Assembly: GCF_000143415.4 (NCBI RefSeq)
Contig: NW_003314261.1
Coordinates: forward strand, 2,181,266-2,245,265
Origin: Selaginella moellendorffii
Taxonomy: Eukaryota > Streptophyta > Lycopodiopsida > Selaginellales > Selaginellaceae
Reading direction: 5' to 3'
Length of the DNA: 64,000 nt
In this document: piece after piece, positions 1 through 9,000 of the stretch
Position numbering within the stretch: position 1 is the first letter of the stretch
Layout: the number at the start of each line of letters is the position of its first letter
The notes under the pieces: model-generated
The model's database searches: none
Told to the model about the DNA's origin: nothing
What the model saw: the letters and a program-made list of their open reading frames with translations, nothing else
Made by a program: the position numbers and the translations under genes

Positions 1-93
1 CATCATGCCCTTTCATCTTTAAGATGTCTACCTTTGGTCTTGCTTCTAGTGTGGACCTTGTACAATGAATGGATATGGATGGAGATGGGGACT

Positions 94-254
94 TGTGGCG
101 CATCTTATCTCTCTCCTTTTAAGCCAACCAGAAAAGGGGCAATTGTTTGATGAGAGAACCCTTAGTGGCTATTTTATCCCCATTATCCCCTAAAGTTCCA
201 AGGATCCATGGTAACAGTATATCCAAATCTCATCCCATGATCATATGCGCTACA
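94..254 (-). repeat. Solo LTR of the 161-162 bp TRIM family
   Basis: Read on the minus strand this begins TGTAGCGCATATGATC and ends in CCACA, so it has the TG...CA ends of an LTR. It matches the two LTRs of the complete element at 23446-24103 in reverse orientation. The 5-bp flanks are GGACT (89-93) and AGACT (255-259), a one-mismatch target-site duplication. There is no primer-binding site on the inner side, so it is a solo LTR left by recombination. Confidence 0.75.
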
Positions 255-481
255 AGACTTGGCTAATTCCTAGATCCATTTTGACCATATGCAACAAGTT
301 TTAGGTTGGTCAACTATGGGAGCCCATGTGTATGATCATAAGTAAGTGGCTTTTCATTTTTTAAGGATTTTATACTAGTTTACATTATACCCATTCCTTC
401 TATAAATTTGTTGTGCAACTTAACTATAGCCATAGACTATAATCCAAGCTCAAACTATTTTTTAAACATGTTTGTCTGAGG

Positions 482-2125
482 TTGTTGAACAATGAATTGG
501 GAAGAAACCCAACTTCCATGGTTTTATGGCAGATGTTGCTGGTGCTAATTGGATGGCTGTACGGCAAGTGTTTAGAGGTGATAAAAGTCAGCCATTATAA
601 GGTAGAGAGAAGAGTTGTGAATTTCATTAGGCAAAGAGTGTCAACGAATATTGCTGATGTATCAAATCTGACCTCCATCACAAGTTCAAGCAGCTTTGTC
701 GGGAATGGATAAATGCACTAACTAAAGAGGAGTATGAGACAAAGGCAAATGAGATGTGCATATGGTGGCGTGAAGGAGACAAAATGCCAATTGAACACCT
801 TCCACAAATGGAATGTTGGCTTGTATGGTGAGAAATTCAAATGTTTCAATAGGGTCATTGTATTCTTCATGTAAACTTTCTCTCATTTTCTTTCTTGTCA
901 CATTCAAATGTTGCATTTTTCCTATGATCAACCACTTGATGACATAGCACTTACACCAACAATTAATCTCTCTGAGAGCAAACATTAGAGTTAGAGAGCT
1001 TCTGAAGTAGAGAACAAAAAGTGTCCCTCTATAAAGTTACGCTCTCCAACCTCACTAGATCTCTTGAGCAGTCATCAAAAGCTTTGGCTACATAGGAAGC
1101 AAGGTTTGCTAATATAGGTCCGAACTTAAACAAGTTTCCAGAGTGGGTTGGTAGAAGGACAACACCAGCAGCAAAATCAATGTCTAAGATGGTTTAGGAA
1201 GTTGTTGCTGGAACTCCTATGGAATTAAGTTATGAACCAGTCTAAAGATATGAGAACAACCCATATGAATCGTCAATAGACATTTGATGGGCAAAACATC
1301 ACTCCTTCTAGCTCTCACCGTCCAAAGTTTAACTACCATTTTATCCCACGACACTAGAAAAGAACTAAGGAAATGGAGTGGAGGAGGTGCCAGTTATTAC
1401 ACAAGTAAGTCTAGTGCTAGAGGTTGAAAAGGTTATTTCTCATGAGCCAGTTTCTTATATCAATTAGGCAATTCAAAGAGTCAATGCACGTTGCTCTAGA
1501 ATGATTGGGAGTCAAGGTTAGCGTCTTGCATTTGTGCGCTTAGGTTCAAGTTCTTCAGCAGCACCATGTTTCTGGGGTTGTCTAGATCTAGGGGTGAAGG
1601 GCTGCCAGTCAAGCTAGATTTATTGTTATAGGATTGATGTTACTTATACAAGCCAGATTCACAGCTCAATTATTTTGAAGCCAAATTTTGTGCCAAAGGA
1701 GTGGCCAGTTGAGCAAAGTTGCAATCTTTTAAAAAAAGAGATTGAAAGTCTAGAGAGAGCAAGTTTCAAGCTAAAGACTTCCTCAAATGTTGCTATTAAT
1801 ACTACTATGCCACCAATATCAACACTAGACCAGCATACACGACCAGCTAGGAATGGACAAACTGTATAATACAGGTCTTTCATTTCAAAAGGTGCACAAG
1901 AGAAGATCAAGCTGGCAAAAGACTTGAAGTGCACAATCACAAAGACAAACTAAATCAATGCTGTGGCTAAGGAGTTTATTGTTGTGACTGAGTCATCAAA
2001 GGGTATGAGCTACATTGTCAAAATCTGTGAAAATCCATCCTGTACCTATCCAGATTTTATACAGAGGGAGAACAGGGGAAAGGTATAATTAGCCTGCAAG
2101 CACATGTATTATATTTTATACAGGA
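482..2125 (+). pseudogene. Decayed reading frame with SWIM-like zinc-finger remnant
   Basis: Fragments of former coding sequence lie in several plus-strand frames, broken by stops and shifts. At 685-831 one frame reads FKQLCREWINALTKEEYE and continues with a Cys/Trp-rich stretch (KANEMCIWWREGDKMP). Near 1954-2125 a frame reads YIVKICENPSCTYPDF, then a stop, then LACKHMYYILYR. That resembles the C-x-C...C-x-H arrangement of a SWIM zinc finger, with the second Cys replaced by Tyr. SWIM fingers occur in MULE/FAR1-type transposases and in related plant proteins. The assignment to a mobile element is inferred; no DDE core was recognised. It is clearly non-functional. Confidence 0.4.
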
Positions 2126-2129
2126 ACTA

Positions 2130-3720
2130 AACCAAGATCCTAAGATCGACCATCACATCCACTAGGCAAGCCTTACAGTTGTAGAGCTTGAGAAGTGTTT
2201 TTAGATTTCTTTTAGTGTTTGGATCTATATTTATATTTGTATTTTATTGGTCAATTTTACTTGGAAATATAGAAAAAACAAAATTTGGAAGATATTAGTT
2301 TGGGAGGAACCAATGTTTTTCTTGTATTTGAGAAGTCATGAGCTCATGAGCTCAAAACCTACCTAGGCTCCAATGGTCATACCTAGTATTCCTACTATAC
2401 ATTTGGAAACCCCATAAAACACATATACACACATCTTTTATATGAGAGCTCACTTTGTTAATTTAGGTGTGGGAGTAACACCATCTTTTTCAAGATAATC
2501 TTTACATCCCATATAACTAGCAAATCTAACTAGTATGGTCCAACTAACTTAGTAATTCACAATAGGGTAAAGAATCAAAACCATGTTTGTTACTTTTAGT
2601 ATTAAAAAATTAGTCTTAGTGAGTACTATCTAATGAGATTGGCCAATTAGTCTTCTTGCATATGCAAAGAGAAAAATGATGATCCTAGTGGGTACATCTT
2701 TGGTTGTTGTGGCTTCATATGTGTCCTTGGGTATGGATTTTGGCACATACTATTTATACCATATTGTATGAGCTTTCATTTTGGGCTCATAAGATGGATT
2801 TGAAGCTTATGCTTAGGCTCATAAGTGAGGCACATACTTTGAGTTAGCAAAATTAATGTTAGCCTATCAATGGTCACTATAAATGGCTACCATATTACAA
2901 TGGGTAAATAAATTTCCTCTGGGTTTGCAATGAGTGGAAATAAACTAGTATATAACTATTTAATATGACAATAATGGATTTTTCCTAGATATGATTAATG
3001 AGTGGATCAATTAAAATTGTAGAGATTAATCTATTGGTTCAAGTAGTTAATGTCATACTCTTTTATAAAATTTTCTTAGATTGGACTAAAGACAATAAAA
3101 ATGCAAGTCTAAGGTTAGCCAAGTTAAGATTGAAAAAATAATTATCAAGGATGAAAGATCAAATACATAAATCCTGATCTTATTGCTCATATTCACATCA
3201 TGCAATTAAAAGTCCTTGTTTTTATGCATATTTATTATAGTGGTCTTATAAGTGGCATGCCGTGGATTAGAAAGTGGTCATAATGCTTAATTCTTTTCTA
3301 GGGATTGCTCCTTGAGTAGTTGATAATGCTATGTATTATAAATCTCTATTAGTGGGATATGTGATTTATATTGTATTTTGTTGTTTGAGTTGGCACTAGA
3401 TATTAACATAAAATTTTGTGGTAATGACATGGTATTGTTTGATTGATGATCAAGTTATTATAATTCTTGTATCATATCCTTGTAATTGTGGGTAATGTGT
3501 TTGCGAAATTACTTATTCAAGCAATGATCAATCCCAAAGTTATTGATGATGATATTAGTCTACTTGCAAATAGTAACATTACAGTACCTATTATATGCTA
3601 AGCTGGTGTTAGTACCTTAGTCTTAGAAAGTTTGCACAATGTGTTTTAAAAAAAATTATAACATTCATTTTATTATAACTTGTTGGTATATGTATTGATA
3701 TTGAAGTAAATTGTTGGATA
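2130..3720. other. AT-rich intergenic DNA without recognisable genes
   Basis: About 1.6 kb of AT-rich sequence with stops in every frame. No coding similarity, RNA gene or well-bounded repeat was recognised. It sits between the SWIM remnant and the Cassandra element and is probably older repeat debris. Confidence 0.6.
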
Positions 3721-3721
3721 G

Positions 3722-4523
3722 AAAAGTGTAAGCTCCTAAGTTTGGACTTCCTGGGAAGTCACCCAACCCAATACTATTCAAACCCAAGGATGCTTAACCC
3801 CAAATATCCCAAGACCCTTAACCAATTGGAAAAGGGGGTGCACTCTTATGTAAGCTCCTGAGTTTGGACTTCCCGAGAGGTCACCCAGCTTAGTACTATT
3901 CAAACCTAAGGACGCTTAACTCCAAATATCCCAAGACCCTTAACCGTTTAGAAAAGGGGGTGCACTCTTGTTCATGGGCCCTTTCCCTCTATATTTGAAC
4001 CCCATGGACCGTCTCTCAAGTCGTTCCCTTTGGTTGCTTACATCTTATTCATGGGCCCTTTCCCTCTATATTTGAACCCCATGGACCGTTTCTCAAGTCG
4101 ATCCCTTTGGTTGTTTACAATCCATCACACTTCCCTGCAAGTTCACGCCCTCGTGAACAGAAGCTGAGAGCCGCAGCTCTCCTGAGAGCCCCGCTCTCTT
4201 GACACCCTACCCCTCGGGTCGAGCCCAGTGGGAGCAAACTGGACCAGCCAGATGTCAATCAATATGTGGTGTAGTTCCCTTAGCCAACCAATAGAGTTGG
4301 ACCTGAGACCCTTCTGATACCAAATGTAAGCTCTTGAGTTTAGACTTCCCGAGACGTCACCCAACCCAATACTATTCAAACCCAAGGACGCTTAACCCCA
4401 AATATCCCAAGACCCTTAACCGATTGGAAAAGGGGATACACTTTTATTCATGGGCCCTTTCCCTCTATATTTAAACCCCATGGACCGTTTCTCAAGTCGT
4501 TCCCTTTGGTTGCTTACAAAAAG
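3722..4523 (-). mobile_element. Cassandra-type TRIM retrotransposon (5S rRNA-bearing LTRs)
   Basis: A small LTR element in minus orientation, flanked by a perfect 5-bp target-site duplication AAAAG (3722-3726 and 4519-4523). The right-hand (5') LTR is 4325-4518, 194 bp, with TGTAAG...CTTACA ends. Next to it on the inner side the minus strand reads TTTGGTATCAGAAGG (4311-4324), a primer-binding site for initiator tRNA-Met. The internal region is only 205 bp (4120-4324) and encodes nothing. The left LTR is 3727-3848 plus 4048-4119, interrupted by a nested solo LTR. On the minus strand each LTR carries a segment resembling the 3' two thirds of 5S rRNA (GTTAAGCG..., GGGTGACCTC, GGGAAGTCC). A non-coding TRIM with 5S sequence in its LTR and an iMet primer site is the definition of Cassandra. 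Confidence 0.88.
3849..4042 (-). repeat. Nested solo Cassandra LTR
   Basis: A complete 194-bp LTR (TGTAAG...CTTACA on the plus strand) inserted into the left LTR of the surrounding Cassandra element. It has its own 5-bp duplication TCTTA at 3844-3848 and 4043-4047. The host LTR joins cleanly across it (122 + 72 = 194 bp), so this is an insertion followed by LTR-LTR recombination, not a tandem duplication. Confidence 0.85.
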
Positions 4524-6009
4524 GTGTATTATTGAGGCATTAATATTGCTAACATTTGTGTTAATAGAAGTGGCAATATTATCATATGATAAGTAATTCT
4601 TGTAGCATATGTGGTTTTTACCCTTTACCCTATGATGATTTACTATAGAATAAAAATGAAGTGGTTCTTAACCTTGAACACATATACCAAACAATAGAGT
4701 GGGATTTGAGTTTTAGGGTCTTAATGAATAGAAAGAGCTTATAGCCAAGGAGTGAATTTACTACACTTGAATAAAAAGGACTATCAAAAGGAATTTGAAA
4801 GGAATTATCAATAGGTAAATTTTGATACCCACTATCACATTTATGACATGCTCTCCCCCTTTGAAAACATTGATATCTTTGTTGATGCACACTTTAATGT
4901 AAACCACCACCAAAGAAACAACTTTAGAAAAAGTTTATGGTATTCATATTTTATGAGAAATGTACCAAACTTAAATGAGTTAATGGTTTGTCTAATGCAA
5001 ATGTGCTACCACTCATACAACTTTTAACCATCACTAACAAAAAAATGACTAATGGAGTCAGCCATTTTTGCTACTTTGGGTGTCACCCAACTTATAAAAA
5101 ATGATATACTTTTGTTTCCAAGTGAGATAGAGAAAAAAGCTAAAGGTATTAACCCTCATGAAACTTGTTGGTAAAGTTTAAATGAATTAATATAAATAAG
5201 TAGTTAGAGTTATTTACATCGTTATGCCCTTTAACTTTCCAACAAGGCAATTATTATGATCAAGGATATTGATTGCTCACTATAGTTCGAGAAGAAGGGA
5301 AAGCCAGCCCTAGAGGAAGAAACCAATGAAAAGTCCAAAGAGAAAGATGAAGTGTTGCCAGGGAAGAAAGGGTGTGTGCAGGGATTCCCAATTTGAAACT
5401 TACTGTTATGAATGTGACTATGGGTGTTAAAAGTTATTTGTCGGCTAATCCATTTGGATATTCTTTCTTTACTACTACGATAGTAGGAAGTATTGGTTCC
5501 CTTTTCTTGTTTAAGTGTTAGTAAATTAGGCTTAACATCTGTACTTAGCCAGATGAAGATAAGGTAGGAACTTCTATATATTTCTTCTTGAGCATACTTG
5601 GCCTAACTTTTAATTCTTTTAATTCCTTATCTATAAAGCTCTATTTTGTTAAAGTGGGAATTGTCATTATCCCACTTGTAAAATAAGGTTTCTAAACCTT
5701 TATATAGTATATAAATATAACAAAATTTAACTACATTGAGGCACATGCCATTTTATTTTAAACAAGGAAATGTCTACTCAATCACTTCTCCTCTCCCTGC
5801 CACTGCTTCACCTCTCTCTTCTCCTTGTCATCGTCATCCAATTTCTTTCCATCCTTTTAATATTGGCTCAGTTGCTCCGAGTCTAGGTGGAATTCAATCT
5901 TTACTTTCCCCTTATTAATAAAACAACTTCGTAGACTTCCAATAACATGCTGTAACACTTCTAGTATAATGCAAATCCTCTCAAAGAATTGTCTTTTAAT
6001 ATTAATATA
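4524..6009. other. AT-rich intergenic DNA, no recognisable gene
   Basis: Mostly AT-rich non-coding sequence. The short open stretches here have no recognisable domain. The first copy of the 22-bp palindromic motif appears at its right-hand end (6010), which marks the edge of the accessory block. Confidence 0.6.
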
Positions 6010-6065
6010 ATGGCATGGAACCCCATGCCATAATAAGTTACATTTTTAAATAAATACATGCCATC

Positions 6066-9000
6066 TCAGACTATTATTTTTTGCCTCCAACGCTTATACA
6101 ATAATCTTGGAATTTCATCACTCTCCACACTATCAGGATTTAAACCCAATAGTAATGCCATCTCTTCTCTAATACGTCCACGCTCATGTTCAGTGGTCGA
6201 AGAACCCATCCGGTTGAGCAGATTATGGAGATGCGGATAGTGCTTGGCTAGACAATATACATGCCATAAATGATGACTGGTGTCTGTCCGATCAAATGGC
6301 TTCTGATATACCATTCCATCTGCCATTTGGTTGATTTCTGCAGCCACCTCCTGGACTGGCCGGTTCTCTATCACCATCGCTCCAAGCCGTTTTGCAAGGT
6401 CCCCCAGAACATACGGTTTCTTCTCCCTAGTTTCCATACTGCAAGAGATGGGGTGCACTGCATATGTGTGCGTGTTCGCTGCAGTTTTAATCGGCGAGTC
6501 ATCGATGATGAGGATTTCACTTGACCTAGCAGTCCGGTTCATCACTACAGCCTCTGGCTTGATGAAGATGGGCTTGCTACCCCTCACATGGACCATAGTC
6601 AAGCAATCCTCCTGCGTTAGGAGAAAGTCAAATGGTAATATTACTCGCGTCTGATTGTGCATCATCTGTAGCAATGTTAATGCATTGTGGTGCATCATGG
6701 ATGTCCAAACTCCCAATTGCAAATTGAACCCGGCCCTCTGTTTTAAGTGTCGCATGGTCATTATTAGATCCCACAGTTTCTCCCGTGTGATTAATGTGAA
6801 TCTGTCTCTTTTGACCAACTTGCAACCGTAGGCTTTGGAGGGTGCAGTGACATTCGAGGACGAGCCATGCTCATGGGAGAAAAGGACACCGTTCAGATCA
6901 AAAACGATACAGTACCTTTGCCGTGACTCTGAAATGAAATGCGTCAGCATAAAAAATGGTACAAGTCAATTTTACCATCTACAATATTAGCGAATGGTGC
7001 TCCCGATGGTCGTTGAGAGGGTTTTAGTCGAGGAAACGTGAAGGGCGGAAATACTCTCCTCTGCAATGTGGGGTCAATCGCATCCGATGGCATGTGGGCA
7101 CATGCCATTTCAGCTGTAGACTCTGGTACAATTGGCTCAACAGTGGCATGGGGTGGTTCCGATGGCGTGTGATCACACGCCATTTCAGCTGGTGCCTCCG
7201 TTGGCAAAGTGGACATGACCGAACATGCAGCAGGGGTGGTGTAGGGAGGTTCCAACGGCGCGTAGTCAGACGATTGGGCACACGTTGAGTCCGTTGGAAA
7301 TGAGGATACGACCGGCTTGGCAGCTGGGGCGGCCTCATGCAAGTCCAATGGCGCCTGGTCACCGTCAGTTGGATACGTGGACAAGATTGACTCAGTGGTA
7401 TGGGCAGCATCAAGTGGAGCGTGGTCAGCTTGCTTGGTGTTGATATGGATAGTAGCCTCCACCAACTCTGATGACTCTTGCAGGCAAGTAGAGTCCACTG
7501 GCGGATCCATATGCATGTCCAAATATCTCCCTTCGATTGAGATGGTATCCTCCCTACTGGCTACTAAAAACAAACTCATTAGCACATTGAATCGACTATA
7601 CTGTATTTACCATCAACTGCTATTGAGGAACTAGGACCGATATCACTTGGGCGCACTGTTGATTCTGAAGGATTGGACATACGTTTTGACCCTTGCTTGG
7701 CACTATCCTTCCTCGACACTAAAGGCTAGAGTTTGTATCTTAATTCAACTACTTACCATTTGCTCTACAACCTACATGGACAATGTTAGAAATGGTAAAA
7801 GGTTAGGAATGGATGTACTATTATTTACCTGATGGTTTGTCTTGTATGACCTTCCTCCGCTGCTCTTTGGCCACCTCAGGCTGGCCATCGTCGTCATCAT
7901 CATCGTCGTTGTTATTGTGATCGTCACCATTGTGAGGACCATCCAAGTCCTCTTCGTCCTCCTCTTCTTCGTCCTCCTCTTCGTCCTTCTGCTCTTCCTG
8001 CTCATTATCTTTCTCTGGCTCCTCATCCCCCTCCTGCATTTCTTCCATAGGCTGCTCAGGTTGGATGGCTTGTTCTTCCAGGACCATCTTGGGAAAATCA
8101 TCTGGCCGAGTCTCCATCTCAAAATACAAGACATCCATAGCCTGTTTTAGTGCGTGACCTAGGACCGTATCCTCACTCGACTGTCTTAACATGGTTTTTG
8201 CATGTTCTTGCACCCTTCGAAGACGACGAGATGAGAAAAACATGGCCCTGACTTGAAAAGCATCCCTCATCCATTGTACCTCTCCATTGAGATTGGGGAA
8301 GGGGAGTCCGCCATAGGAATCTGAGTCAGGAGGTGGTGACTGGCTGCTTTCACTCAACCCTTGATCTGCAATGAATGGCATGAGCACACACGCCATAACC
8401 GCGAGGCATTACCTATCATCTTTTCGTTGCCCTTCTTCCTTTTCGAATCAAACGCCTCTGATCCCGACGACTGTCCAACGTGCTTTCGCTTTTTATGACC
8501 ACTGTCAGTTTGAGCTTGGCTGGTGCTTGCCTGTTTTGCCTTTGAAGAAGTGTCTCCTGCAAGGAATGGCATGAGACCACACGCCATTGCAAATATAATT
8601 TGTACCTCCTTTTTTCCTATTGCTTGTCTGTTTGTCCTTCTTCGACGCGCCACTAGTGTGCTTTTCAGTCCTCGTTTCTGAATATTCACAACGATCTATA
8701 ATCAAAATGGCGTGAGGCCTCATGTGACCTTACCTTGTGCAGGTTGTGAGCTCGGCCCAACATGGGTATCTTCAACAGTAGCTGTTAACGCCGTTTCAGC
8801 ATCTGGGGGTGGCCATACTCCTGCATACAGAGCTTGTGAGATAACATTTAAACTTAAAGTGCGTACTCACTAGGTTCGTAGAGAAGATACTGTTTTTCTT
8901 TGCCAACTGTAATTATATGCTCCATTGAAGTCACCTCTTCAATGGAGTTTGTCACCGCAACACACGGGACACCCTTGAGTAGTGCGGCTCGAAAGAATAG

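Noticed and set aside
3730-3800. Possible functional 5S rRNA gene
   Set aside because: The similarity is partial and diverged, lies inside LTRs with TG...CA ends, and is repeated in each LTR copy; it is the Cassandra 5S segment.
3727-4119. Apparent tandem LTR duplication
   Set aside because: The TCTTA duplication and the clean 122+72-bp join show one LTR nested inside another, not a tandem array.
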